In this document: in pieces, positions 1-10,290 of the stretch
Layout: each line of letters begins with the position of its first letter
How positions within the stretch are numbered: the stretch's first letter is position 1
Source: Tubiluchus corallicola
Lineage: Eukaryota > Priapulida > Priapulimorpha > Priapulimorphida > Tubiluchidae
Assembly: GCA_030141605.1 (NCBI GenBank)
Contig: JAQGDQ010000568.1
Span: 75,001-97,500, forward strand
Length of the DNA stretch: 22,500 bases
Reading direction: 5' to 3'
Notes under the pieces: generated by a model
Database searches by the model: none
The model's input: only the letters and a program-made list of their open reading frames with translations
What the model was told of the DNA's origin: nothing
Translations under genes and position numbers: made by a program

Positions 1-263
1 CAATGTAAATTACTTCAGAATTTGCTCAGTGTGTGAAGAGTTCTACGAATGCAGTGATTATTCTTTCAAACTTTACGCATTGTTATCTAAACTGTTTCAT
101 TTGACTTACCATTAAAATGGCTGCGCCCAACGGTCATCACGTAAGTTTAAATTCACAAGTTTCATATAGAGTTACTGGTTTGCAATAATACAGCATGTAG
201 GTAATATAAAATTTAACAACGTTTTTAGCTTTGTGTAACTAAAGGATTTTCTTGTGCTTTAAA
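1..263 (+). mobile_element. MITE family copy A, right part (left end outside window)
   Basis: This is the right-hand part of a non-autonomous DNA element that recurs at about 1715-2109, 9548-9845, 11328-11968, 17481-18147 and 18267-18815. Shared landmarks are the stretch around 80-125 (TTTACGCATTGTTATCTAAA, then AAAATGGCTGCGCC), a GTTTAAATT..ACAAGTTT segment near 151-165, and the terminal inverted repeat TTTTCTTGTGCTTTAAA at 247-263. The outermost TTAA at the end matches the other copies and is probably the target-site duplication. There is no transposase reading frame. The element is cut by the window edge, so its left end and length cannot be seen. Confidence 0.8.
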
Positions 264-796
264 CTTTGATTAACAAGATTGAAGGAAGCATGTTAAAGTG
301 GTTACTGTTTGCTGCACTCAGTGCACTGGCATAAAGGTTATGATGATCAAAATATATTCATCACTGCATGTTCACTTAGACTGGAAAATTGTCTTAGACA
401 ATTGTCTAGATTCTGGTACCGTAATAACCAGCAGAATTTGCCATTATGGGATAGATCGAGGTTTGCAAAGTTTTGAGACTACTCGAGTTGTAAAAAAGTA
501 AAAATCAAAACTGTTTTGTTCCCTACTTCACCACCAGGGTTTAATGGCCATTTGGTATTTTCATTTTTCCAACACAAAATTTGTTTTATAATAACTGCTG
601 ATATTCCAGTAGTTTCAAGCTTGTCGTACAAGATTGCCAAAGTAACGCAAGATATTTCCACAAGAAATGAAAATGATGGCCATATTGGAATCTAAAATGA
701 ATGTCATCATATACAGACTGAACCATATATTTTTAGAGAGAGAGAGGTATAGCAAAGGAAAATATACATTAACGTTTTTGTATTTTATGTGTGTCT
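264..796. other. No gene seen; AT-rich spacer
   Basis: Only short unconserved open frames are present, none with coding character or splice context. A segment near 672-700 (AATGATGGCCATATTGGAAT) resembles one near 896-922 (AATGATCGCCATTTTTGAAT), which may be a diverged local duplication. A purine run GAGAGAGAGAG lies at about 735-747. Confidence 0.6.
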
Positions 797-847
797 GTTA
801 ATATTGTTAATATGTTAATATTGTTAATATGTTAATATTGTTAATAT
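797..847. repeat. 17-bp tandem repeat, 3 perfect copies
   Basis: The unit GTTAATATTGTTAATAT occurs three times without a mismatch (797-813, 814-830, 831-847). The unit itself is two related halves, GTTAATATT and GTTAATAT, so the array probably grew from an 8-9 bp precursor. No mismatches suggests recent expansion or ongoing slippage. Confidence 0.95.
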
Positions 848-1047
848 TTTGTATATATTGCTTTTATGTTTTAACTGATCGAATATTCATGGAAAATGAT
901 CGCCATTTTTGAATCCCAATATGACCACAGAAGGAAAATTTATCAACAAGGAGTTTCCCTTTCGTAACATCAGCAATAATTTCAAAAAATGTACTCGCAA
1001 ATGTACATTAATCCCACTTGTCAAAAATCCCTTTAGTAAAAAAACAG

Positions 1048-1171
1048 AAGCATGTGCGAAAATTGAAAAGTGAGGAGGAGGATGCTGATGAGCAGCAGCT
1101 TTCACAGTCACTGTGGTGCTACTCAGCTGGACAAATACCATTCAGCCCAGAAGCATCTCACATGAATTGCA
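1048..1171 (+). CDS. Candidate internal exon, unidentified
   Basis: An open stretch with more balanced composition than its flanks encodes a Lys-rich then Glu/Asp-rich peptide (KLKSEEEDADEQQLSQSLW, then PFSPEASHMN). It is bounded by acceptor-like AG dinucleotides (CTTTAG ending at 1036, ACAG ending at 1047) and by a donor-like GCA|GTAAGA at 1171/1172. The frame is closed by TAA just upstream at about 1009, so there is no credible start and it would have to be an internal exon. No family is recognised, and no partner exons were found nearby. A chance open frame or a relic of an old element are realistic alternatives. Confidence 0.25.
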
Positions 1172-1225
1172 GTAAGATGAAAATGATGCTGGCTGCCTTA
1201 ACTCACAAAGTTAAAAGACGGTATG

Positions 1226-1275
1226 TGTTTTACCACCAAGTTCATAATCTAAAACTGTTTGTGGCGTGCTATCAT
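1226..1275 (+). repeat. Diverged duplicate segment, copy 1
   Basis: This segment (TTTTACCACCAAGTTCATAA, then AAACTGTTTGTGGCGTGCTA) aligns with 1617-1666 with roughly one mismatch in five. A shorter match, AATCTTAAACTGTAGGT, appears near 6967-6983. It may belong to an unnamed dispersed repeat. Confidence 0.6.
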
Positions 1276-1366
1276 TATAGGATCGTCAAAAGTGTTCATA
1301 CGCATTCTGATACGTTTATAGTGCATACTTACAATTTAATGTGTATAATAAAATTGCATAATTAAT

Positions 1367-1435
1367 ACTTCGAAGTAGTTTAGCTATTATTATTGGTAAT
1401 TTTAACTTCAAAGTAGTTTAGTTGTTATTACTGTG
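1367..1435 (+). repeat. Short imperfect tandem duplication
   Basis: ACTTCGAAGTAGTTTAGCTA at about 1367 recurs as ACTTCAAAGTAGTTTAGTTG at about 1406, each followed by a TTATTA-rich tail. Period is about 40 bp, two copies. Confidence 0.75.
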
Positions 1436-1616
1436 TAGTGGGTATACATTAGACAAAAATATGATCGAAAATCGGGCGTTGAAAGCAAAGCTAGTTGCTG
1501 GCACTGGAGACATGACATTGATAATTAGCATATATATTTGGTCAAACTCAATAAGCCGGCAGCTTTGACATATTTTACGAATGGTTTCATTCATTAAAAG
1601 AGTGAAGGCGCTACTG

Positions 1617-1666
1617 TATTTTACCAACAAAACCGTAATCTTAAACTGTTTGTAGTGTGCTGTCAC
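1617..1666 (+). repeat. Diverged duplicate segment, copy 2
   Basis: Partner of 1226-1275: TTTTACCAACAAAACCGTAA, then AAACTGTTTGTAGTGTGCTG. It lies just left of MITE copy B. Confidence 0.6.
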
Positions 1667-1714
1667 TATTTTCACTTGTTATTCCACGCAGTAGGTTTGT
1701 TTTAAAACGGAAGT

Positions 1715-2109
1715 AAAGGGAGTTTTAAAGTATTTTAGCATTGTGCTTAGTTGTTTGAAAAACTTATGTAATTGAAAAAGTAATGTAATAATGTAATAAT
1801 TTAAAATAATTTAAAATATTCACTTCGGCACTGTATTGCCATCCCAGTGTGCACCACTGATTCACCATAACGTACATTATTAACTTTGATTTGAAGCCGT
1901 GATTATTTTTTCCAAATTTTATACAATGTTATTTAAACTTGTTCCAAACGACTTAGCGTCAAAATGGCCGCGCCTAACGGTTATCGTGGGAATTTAAATT
2001 TACAAGTTTTATACAAAGTTAACCTCTGTATACAAGAAGACAGCATGTAAGTGACACAAGATTTCACGACGAATTTTTATTTATGAAGGGTGTTTTCTTG
2101 TGCTTTAAA
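1715..2109 (+). mobile_element. MITE family copy B, 5'-truncated
   Basis: The copy holds the right half of the family: TTTTAGCATTGTGCTTAG near 1733, CCCAGTGTGCACCACTGATT near 1844, GTCAAAATGGCCGCGCCTAA near 1958, AATTTAAATTTACAAGTTT near 1991, and the right terminal repeat GTTTTCTTGTGCTTTAAA ending at 2109. The left terminal repeat TTAAAGGACAAG is absent, so the left edge is approximate. No protein is encoded. The copy is well diverged from A, C and D, consistent with an old insertion. Confidence 0.75.
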
Positions 2110-4140
2110 TGCTAGTTTTATTGCAAAAAATAGTCAAAGAATTTTCTTTCTTGTGGTAATCACTCTATGTTCTCTGTTGCGTTTCGATTTTGAGCTATTT
2201 GCATTATACTATAAAACGTAAAATGTTTCCAAATCAAGAAACAAAACACGTAGGTTGGAAAAAAATTTTGCAGGCTTCTTTGGGCATTATGCAAAATGCA
2301 TTTTGCAATCATCACACTTAGACTTCGGTAACACCATCTGCGTACAAGATTGATTGGCTGCAATTTGCACTGGAGAAAGAACGAACCTGGTGATTTAGTC
2401 GTGCATAATCGCCAGCAATCATTCACCAGTGTAAGACGTCGCCTGAAATGGGATGCGGAGTTGTGCATACATTGGAGAAGAGATTGATAACCATAACGAT
2501 CAAGCAGTTGCATGAGCGATCAGCTGGTTGCATGAGCTGAATTGTATTCAACACGTAATTATTGGGCATAAATCAGTCGTGTTAGTAAAATAGGTAGTCG
2601 TGTTTTTCTTGAATTTCGCTAATTAAAGTGCTGTTTATTGTACACGTTGCGTGGTGAAAATCCCTGTTAGCAGAGGGCGTAGCTAGCGTCTGAGTGCAGT
2701 CAACCGTAACCCCTTAGCCACTAAAACCGGTTTCTTCTATAATCTGCTGACGAAATAACTACCTTGGTTTTTCACTTTTCTGTTGTATTAAATTCAGCAA
2801 TAGTTTGCAGTGTCAGTGCAACACAGACTTTTATTTGTGTAGAAAAACATGTTTCAATTACATTTTCAACTAGTCCGTGATTGAACATGGTCAACAAAAT
2901 GTAGAGAATGTGCTACAATAGGCGAACGGTGTTTTGTAGCAACACGACTCGAATTCGCTTTTTAGCGACTTTTTGAATAACCGAGCGATTACGAATGATT
3001 AATAAACTTTTTTGGCTTTGTGTAACGACTGCCGATGTCACGTGTTTGCATTGTGCATTATAATTTCATGTGGTAAATGGAATTTCCGGAAAAAAACGCT
3101 TTTCGTATGCACAGCTAAAAGCAATGAAGTATAAAGATAGCTAACCAAAGATGCATGTTGCAGATTTTTCTAATACGCTAGGGAACAATTATTCTTTTTT
3201 GGGAGAAAATTGCGTTCAGAAGCTCAAAAAATGTAGCAATATCAAAGCAAAACATTATAGTTATTCTGTAAAATATGATAGTAAATTGCTGCGGTGTGCA
3301 GCGTACCGTGGGGTGACCACTCCGGATCGCCAGGAGACGCTACATTCGCGCGAGTCTGATAACTTCCTATCATTTGAACGATTCCCCGCATGCGGCTGAG
3401 TGGATCGCGCCGCGTGAGCAGAGTGGCTGCTTCCTTCTGATTTTTCCTTTCAAGTCAAAAATTCGATTCGATTCGAATTCGCTTTTTGATAGAGAATGCC
3501 CACCCGTAATCAAAAGGGTTTATAATTTATGCTATCTGTCACTCTGCACCTTAATATTTTAAAATTTAAAATCACACAGCAAACAAGCCTTCGTCGACAA
3601 AAACGTTTTCACTAGACGTTAGTAACATCGTTAGGAAAAATGAATGCAAAACGAATAATAAATTTCAAATAAATTTATAGACGTCTCTTATAGAATTAAT
3701 TTACTGAAGGATCGTTAGTTTATCGTTTCTTCCATTTACAGATTTTTATTGATACAGATACTGTTTTCATGAAGAATTTGTTGAACTGGATGGTTAAATT
3801 TTTGCAAACTTGTTAAATTTTCTAAAAAAAACATTCATCAAAAACGCCAGGTGGCGTAGAAAACCAATCTTTCATAATTACCTAAGAAAAACAGTGTCAA
3901 CTCAGTGATTGAATCCAATTAAAAATTTCTGTAGGTATGATTGGTATTGTATTACAAACATCGTCGCGCCCTCCCGTGGTAACAAGCTTATTCCTTTTGT
4001 GCATGCATGCAGAGACACGATCGTGTTGCACCATTATTTCATTATAGATGTAGGGTAAAAGTTAGATTTCTTACACAACTGAACTAGGCTAAGCGGAGTT
4101 ATTTTTGTCTCACCGTACTGAGAAGTAGCAGTGACGGCAA
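2110..4140. other. No gene supported; AT-rich with a CpG-richer patch
   Basis: Reading frames here are short and look random. A GC- and CpG-rich patch at about 3290-3440 (CCACTCCGGATCGCCAGG, then GTGGATCGCGCCGCGTGAGC) stands out from the AT-rich background but has no convincing exon. The motif TCGAATTCGCTTTTT occurs twice, near 2949 and 3473. GTTGCATGAGC occurs twice near 2505 and 2526. No RNA gene or transposon end was recognised. Confidence 0.55.
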
Positions 4141-4249
4141 TAGTCATGATAATGACGACAAGAAAATAATGACCAGAATGATTATGATACTGTTGATGAC
4201 GACAATGGACTTAAAGATGAGGAGGATCAACTGGTACTAATGATTATGG

Positions 4250-4332
4250 TGACAACAACAACGACGTTGATAATGTTGGTGGTGAAGATAATGATGATTA
4301 TGACGATGACGACGACGATGGTGATGATGTTG

Positions 4333-4363
<31 letters not shown>

Positions 4364-4484
4364 CATAATGATGATGATGATGATGATGACGATGATGATG
4401 ATGATCATGCTGTTTATAATGAAGGAGATGATAACAGTGACATTGATAATGATACGATGATGGCAGCAATGATGATGATGACAA
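4250..4484. repeat. Degenerate (GAT/ATG)n trinucleotide microsatellite
   Basis: Imperfect ATG/GAT repeats with GAC, AAT and GTT interruptions, purest at about 4330-4405. The region around it (4141-4500) is also enriched in ATGA words. The histidine-rich open frame on the minus strand is a by-product of the repeat. Confidence 0.9.
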
Positions 4485-4499
4485 CAGTAATGACTACGG

Positions 4500-5712
4500 A
4501 AACTAGTGAAAGAATCAATAACCTATGGCAGTTAGAGGTTTGAATGCTGTCTATTATTTTCGGCAAGTCTGTCATTCACATCGCCATGATAAGTTTATTT
4601 TAGTGAAACCCCATAACCAAGGTAAGCATAGTTGAAAGTTAATTGGCAGGTGTTTTGTCTAATGAAATCAACGATACTGTTTGCTCAGCAACAGAGAAGA
4701 TAATGAAGTCACAGTAACAATAACAATGGTAACAATTCAGGTAAACAAGGCCTCCCTTGTCATCTCTATTGGAAGCTTTGCAATTGAAGCTGTTTATCGG
4801 TGTGTGATGATAGAACCGCGCCGCGTCTAAACACACAACCCTCTTAGACTTACCACACATCAAACTTCGCCGCTGTTTGCCCAATGTTGCTCACAAAAAC
4901 AAACAATTTGCCAAAAATCACGTTCCCCACCGTCCGAACATGGCGATGTCAATAGCGGGGTGTCCTAGATATAAAGCGCCGCCGGAAATCTACTGTTTGC
5001 CCATCCACTATTTAGAGGAGAGCAAGATTTGGCTATTGTGATACATTATTGGCCGTTCGTTCGTTTGTCCTCCGTAAAACAAACTGTGTACACATTGTCG
5101 CTATTCAGAACAATATTTGTTGGATTATGTACTTTTTACTTTTGCTTTGATTTGAAAGGTGTGGATTGGATTGATTATAACGTAGGCATGTGATTAGCAC
5201 GATGGTGATAATTAAAGCAACAAGCATACCCTTATCCGTCTGTGTTTGCCAAACAGCTATGGAATAGTCATGCCACTAAAGTAAACAGTTTTTGATTGAG
5301 TTTATTAAAGCTCAATTGCCTGACGAATGTTATGATTACACATTTATCATCAGTGTTTGACTATGATTGCTTTTATCGCATGTGATTTCTATTGTAAATG
5401 AAGCAATGCAAATTTTCCTGGTTAAATTCGCAAGGTTGCGGCTAATTAACGTGACTTCAAGTGGCAAAAACGTCTGGTCAATAACGGTCAAATTCAACAC
5501 ACTTAAACATTTTTAATTAACATTTGAATAAGAAATGTCGAGCTATAACTGCTGCGTTAAGAGCAGTTGCGTTATTCTTTTGAGGTTCAGTGACGAACAA
5601 CAAATCCAAGCCAAATTGAAGTAATATGAAATTCACATAATACTTTCTTTTTACGCTTGGCAAGCAAAGGCTCAATAAATAACTAATGACAATTTTTTAA
5701 GTCTCCACTATG
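4500..5712. other. No gene supported
   Basis: Mostly AT-rich. One short frame on the plus strand, 4940-5041 (33 codons plus stop), begins in a strong animal initiation context (AACATGGCG) within a GC-richer patch, but it has no recognisable homology and no splice context. Nothing else is supported. Confidence 0.55.
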
Positions 5713-5989
<277 letters not shown>

Positions 5990-7947
5990 TGTCAAAATTA
6001 TTGTTAAGATTCCTATTATTATAGTTCCTTCTATTATGACGCGTTCAGACGTAGAGACTTCTCAATTTGCGAGAGAAGTTGCCAAGCCGTTCACACGTGC
6101 AACTTTGCACTCAGAGAGAAATTGCGTGGCAAGTTACGAGAGAAGCTTGCAATAAGTTTGCAAGAATGCAATAAGGGCTCATAATTTTGTATTCACAAAG
6201 AACATGTTGCTTTGTTTGTATACTTTCTCCACTATCTTGAGGACTTACGTGGCTCCATCTTCCGATCTATACACGAAGATTATGGGCTGATAAACGCATC
6301 CTTATCGAGACAAATTGTGCTTTTCTACTATATTTTAGTATATTTTTCAACAAGATGAAGCAAGAACCCACACTCGCAGAACAAATGACCTAAACCTTCT
6401 AACAGCCCTGATCTAAATAGTGTGGAGTAAGACGATCTTTTGCTTCAGTGGGTTAAATGCAAAGAATTCCCACCTCATCACATAATTATATTACTAATTA
6501 CTAAGCAGTTTGTAATAAGAAGCTGTGATGCAGTTCTTTTGGTTGATTTGGGAGGATCAATTTGCCACCTTATTGAAACGTAAAATTACCTACATTCTTT
6601 TCACAGTTATGTCCAAGCTCTACATGTTTATAGCTACGAAATCCAACCTAAAAATTGCGCATTTTTAAAACATTTTATGCCGTTTTAGTTTTTATCCTGA
6701 AGCCCCTGCAGAGTGAAATTTATTGTTAGTTTTTGCAGATTTGCAGTACAATTATCTTTAAAGTGTTCCAGAATGACCCAAAAATAATTTTTTTGTAAAA
6801 CTTTTGCTGAGATGAAATGGGAGAGCTGTTAGTAACAAAATATTTTGTCTTGTCTGATGACTAATGACTTTTATTAAGTGAAAACGCTGTGATTGGTATT
6901 CCCTTGCATAAAGTAGTACCCACAGACTTAAACGCATTAATTTCCATTAAAGCAAAACCGGGCCCAATCTTAAACTGTAGGTCAAAACAATGTACTCTTT
7001 AAACTCTTGAAAGGAAACGTATTATTTTTTTTCAAAAATGACTTAAGTGAAAGAATTATTACCACATAAACACAATTTCCCGTTCGCGCCACTAGTTCTC
7101 CGCATTTCGCCATTCGCTAGTTAGACGGGCACTAGCGCCTGCGTTTCGGAAACGCATTGCACAAAAAACAGTGCTGTACCTCTCAGTTCAGATGTGTGTT
7201 TTTTGATAAACTACACATGTTCGACAGCTCATGCGTGAGCACAGCGGTAAGTTTGAAATTTGAAATTTTATCTTAAAACTTGCCTAGTTTTAGTACAACA
7301 CACTGAATATCCTACAGTAGCACTGTACTTCAATTTTAGCTTTCGGAAACACGTGCAACACACTAGTGGAATATTTGTGCTGTTGAAAATTATGTTAGTT
7401 TGTGATGTCGTCAATAGTTGGGCCCGCCCGGCGTTAATTAAGCTTTTAATCTATTATTTAATTATCAGAAACTCTTTTCCAGTATCAATCGTGTTAAAAT
7501 GTATGCTTTTTATCGGACTTGAAAATGGGGCAGTATGTAAAAAAATCATCCTGTCTTCCTTTAAATAATTTCTCTTTGTTTTCTTGATATAATCTTATAG
7601 GACATTGTTATTGCAAGTTAATTCTGCCGTTCTCAGCTTTGCGTATGCAACAAGGTACCCACAAGGAAGTTCCATAATGAACCCAGAAAGCAAAGCAAAG
7701 TTTATGAGAACATAATGTACAAACCACAGTAATTAGCCTTAAGCCGGTGTAATGCCCACTAGCTGTATTATCATAATGTATACCTCGTTTGAAAACACTT
7801 TCTTTCAATCGTATCCAAGCAGTAGCATGAAACCAAGCCGTTGTTTAGAGGTGCATGGTGAGAGTGAATTCAGCATAGGGAAGCTAAAGTCAATACCTCT
7901 GCTGGTGGTAGCGCAAACCCGCTCCCAAACTCTAATCAAAGGCTTAC
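5990..7947. other. No gene supported; hairpin and one donor-like site
   Basis: The stretch is AT-rich. At 6040-6180 there is a CpG-containing segment with a small hairpin and related words (GTTCACACGTGC, GCGTTCAGACGT) that may be the edge of an unrecognised DNA transposon. At 7080-7160 is another CpG-richer patch. At 7217-7246 a ten-codon frame from ATG runs directly into a good donor (GCG|GTAAGT), a possible but unproven first exon. Confidence 0.5.
6057..6079. repeat. Short inverted repeat (hairpin)
   Basis: The arms ACTTCTC (6057-6063) and GAGAGAAGT (6071-6079) pair across a seven-base loop. Nearby AGTTACGAGAGAAGCTTGC repeats the GAGAGAAG word, so this may be a fragment of a repeat family rather than a regulatory hairpin. 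Confidence 0.6.
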
Positions 7948-8040
7948 CATCGCCGTTGTCCCCGCCCGGGCGGTGGGCAACTTCCAACTTTTGAATTCGC
8001 GCCGCACAAAAGCTCTTTGTTGTTCGCGAAATTTCCGATC
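7948..8040 (-). CDS. Candidate small internal exon, unidentified
   Basis: On the minus strand a CpG-rich 93-bp segment lies between an acceptor-like site (CCTTTTCACAAAG ending at 8041) and a good donor (GATG|GTAAGCC, intron starting at 7947). It is 31 codons long and at least two frames are open, so the reading frame cannot be chosen. No family is recognised. A CpG-rich regulatory patch is an equally good explanation. Confidence 0.22.
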
Positions 8041-8270
8041 CTTTGTGAAAAGGTGTGGTATGGGTATCATCAAAGGTGGCAGCACCAGACTGGAATCTAC
8101 AGAAACGTCAATTTTTTCTTGTTCCTAAAGATTCCCAGTCTTGCCTATCCAAAATAGTTTTAAAGCAAAAGTGAATGCAGTTCCTTAGATGCAAGCCAGT
8201 TTCATGAAACTTTATTGAAAAATGAAGGCAACAGTCAATTGATGATAAACCAATTACTCCCCAGTTTTTA

Positions 8271-8310
8271 ATGTATCAGTCCGCCCTTCTATGTATTAGT
8301 CCGCCACTCA
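8271..8310 (+). repeat. 20-bp tandem duplication
   Basis: ATGTATCAGTCCGCCCTTCT (8271-8290) is followed directly by ATGTATTAGTCCGCCACTCA (8291-8310), three mismatches between units. Confidence 0.85.
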
Positions 8311-8445
8311 TTGTCTTGTATTTTGCAGGTATCATTCCAAAGCGTGAGAGTTACACAGATTGATGCAGTCGATGAGCATTATACCTTTGTTTGCTTGTTT
8401 TATACGCAAGAACAAGAGTAATTCTTGTATACCATTACAAGAGGC

Positions 8446-8565
8446 TGACCGCCGGTCAGTTCTGCGGCTAGCTCACCGGGGCGTCCACGTTCGCACGCGG
8501 CTTGAAGGGTTGATAACGCTCCATAAACTCTAAAAGCCGTTAATGATGATTATGATGACTTTGTC
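8446..8565 (+). mobile_element. Probable tRNA-derived SINE remnant
   Basis: TAGCTCACCGGGGCG near 8469 resembles a pol III A box, followed by a CpG-rich stem-like region to about 8500. The 3' part, CTCTAAAAGCCGTTAATGAT at about 8529 followed by ATTATGATG, resembles the 3' end of the clearer SINE at 15731-16016 (CTAAAAAGCC, then AAAGATGATTATT). No good B box is present, so the head would be deleted or diverged. A perfect inverted repeat CTGACC-GCC-GGTCAG sits at its left edge (8445-8459). A chance resemblance cannot be excluded. Confidence 0.4.
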
Positions 8566-8729
8566 TTCATCTTCTCATTACTAGCTTATGATGAGAGCGA
8601 TGCTTAGGAGGTGTTGGCTGCTGGTGTTTATGGAATTAGCAGAGATTTGGCGGTTTGATTCGAAGCGCTCCAAGCGGTGGATTAAGACAAAATCTTCATT
8701 AAATGTTTTACGGAAGAATTGATACTATC

Positions 8730-8755
8730 TATATATATATATATATATATATATA
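8730..8755. repeat. (TA)n microsatellite at LINE 3' tail
   Basis: About 13 TA units abut the 3' end of the minus-strand LINE fragment. Read on the minus strand the order is AATAAAGATTATTA then (TA)n, so the tract probably grew from the element's A/T-rich 3' tail. Confidence 0.9.
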
Positions 8756-9240
8756 ATAATCTTTATTTGCCATTAAAAACATTGATAATCACTGATAAAA
8801 ACTTTACAGAGATAATCAATCAGTGTTAGTTAATAAAAACTTACACTGCTGAAGGCAAATGCGTCAGTGCAATCTAAACTACTGTGCAGTAATGACGAAT
8901 AAAATCAAACATATTTACAACCATATACAAAAAAATAAAAAACAAACAAACTATGATTTAATTAATATGGCCGTGGGTATATGAATTCTGAATTAGTGTG
9001 TATGTTGTCGTACTGGTGTGATGGCATTTCATATCTGGTTAATATTAGTGATTTTAATTTTGTTTTAAATGCTGATAGGGACTTGATTTGTTTAACCTGT
9101 AATGGTAGAGAATTCCAAAGTAGAATCTACTAATGTACTTCAATGTACTATTTCATGCGAAGATTAAAGTTATAACAAGTGTCACGTATAACAGTGTAGA
9201 TGTTATAATCGATATAACAAATTAGTATTTCTAATTTCAT
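8756..9240 (-). mobile_element. 5'-truncated CR1/L2/jockey-like LINE, 3' end
   Basis: On the minus strand, 9117 to 8962 encode the C-terminal end of a non-LTR retrotransposon reverse transcriptase: it opens with WNSLPLQVKQIKSLSAFKTK, carries the family hallmark WNSLP, and ends at TAA (8962-8964). The same frame continues upstream to about 9210 with a DYNIYT segment resembling the usual HNYNTR-type box, but contains in-frame stops (near 9130 and 9150). A 3' UTR of about 200 bp follows and ends with CAAATAAAGATTATTA and TA repeats. The copy is dead and truncated. No target-site duplication was identified, and the right edge is approximate. Confidence 0.8.
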
Positions 9241-9547
9241 ACGTTTTATTGAATGTTAACACTGAACACTGACAATTGACAGTTGATGCATTGGGTAAAT
9301 CATGATGATCAACGTCATATGCCATCTAACTTACTAATTTTACGAAATGAAATTACTAATTGATTTCAAAAGACAAAACCATTAAACCATTTTGTTTTAG
9401 CATTAAGCGCCCAAACAAGCAGGGAGATCTTTGACTCGCTGAAATTACCATGTAATGCGCAAGCCAATGGCAATAGCTGCAACTAACAGAGTTTTTAATT
9501 TCAAAAGATAAAATAAATGTGAAAAAGGACAGACGTGCCTGAGTCAA

Positions 9548-9845
9548 TTAAAGGGGACGAAAAGGGAATCTTGAAAAATGTCCCAAAGAACTATCCATAT
9601 AAAGTTATATTACTTAGCGCCATTCTTACCAGTTTGCAAGACGAATTTTGGAAAAGAAAATTCTTAGTAATTTAAGGTATTCGCGCCATCTCGTAAAAAC
9701 GGCACTCCATCACCTTCCCAGTGTGCACCACTGAATCACCAAATAACCCATCATTGATATTATTGATAGTATGGAGTAACAAATAAACATACTTTTACTT
9801 TTTTAACTACAAATGTTCTGATTATTTACGGTCATCACCAGAAAA
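9548..9845 (+). mobile_element. MITE family copy F, internally deleted
   Basis: The left terminal repeat TTAAAGGGGACGAAAAGGGA starts at 9548, preceded by TCAA as in a TTAA target. Internal landmarks match copy D but with a deletion of about 180 bp: TGTCCCAAAGAACTATCCAT (near 9580), AAAGTTATATTACTTAGC (near 9601), CCCAGTGTGCACCACTGAAT (near 9718), and then ATGTTCTGATTATTTACGGT (near 9813), which joins two parts that are separated in other copies. The right terminal repeat was not found, so the right edge is approximate. Confidence 0.65.
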
Positions 9846-10010
9846 TATAAAGCACTGATAAAGATTTGTTGCCAAGAAAAAATGGAATTCAATCTTCTGG
9901 ATTACGGCATCTAGAATTTCTTTAAAAAGGAAGTGTACCGTACCCATACAGAGCCGTTTGATGCAGAGTAACTAAAAGCCAGAATTGTAGAGTGGCAACA
10001 CCAAATATTC

Positions 10011-10290
10011 CATCATCATCATCTAATGAATCATGCGTCCAGGGACATGATTCTCTTCTTCTCCGTGTGCAGGCCTCTCTACTAGCTGCAATGCCCCCTA
10101 GTGCATTTATCTCTAAGGATCAATGCTGAAGTGTTTAAATATTTCTGTGCAAAATGTAAATATGTTAAAAATGTGTCCACCTGCAGGTTTTTTAGCCGGT
10201 TTTATGGCTTGTTGAAGCGCCATCTTTACTGGATTGTCACCAGATAGTATAAGAGTATGCCCAACCCATCTTTTCAACGGTGTCTTTTCA
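10011..10290 (-). mobile_element. 5'-truncated endonuclease-type LINE, 3' end (copy 1)
   Basis: On the minus strand, from 10277, the translation LKRWVGHTLILSGDNPVKMA matches the RW-GH-L-M box found after the reverse transcriptase in many non-LTR retrotransposons (RTE-like and related clades). It decays after about 40 codons, and a 3' segment at 10118-10011 ends in (ATG)n (CATCATCATC on the plus strand). The last 100 bp recur at 12628-12713, supporting this as the true 3' end of a family. Clade assignment is an inference from a short motif. Confidence 0.6.

Noticed and set aside
126-150. ATG followed by a GTAAGT donor as a first exon
   Set aside because: It lies inside MITE copy A, and the donor is not conserved in the other copies.
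2160-2513. 117-codon minus-strand frame
   Set aside because: Contains no recognisable motif, its composition matches the AT-rich background, and there is no splice or repeat context.
4227-4484. Histidine-rich minus-strand frame
   Set aside because: By-product of the GAT/ATG microsatellite.
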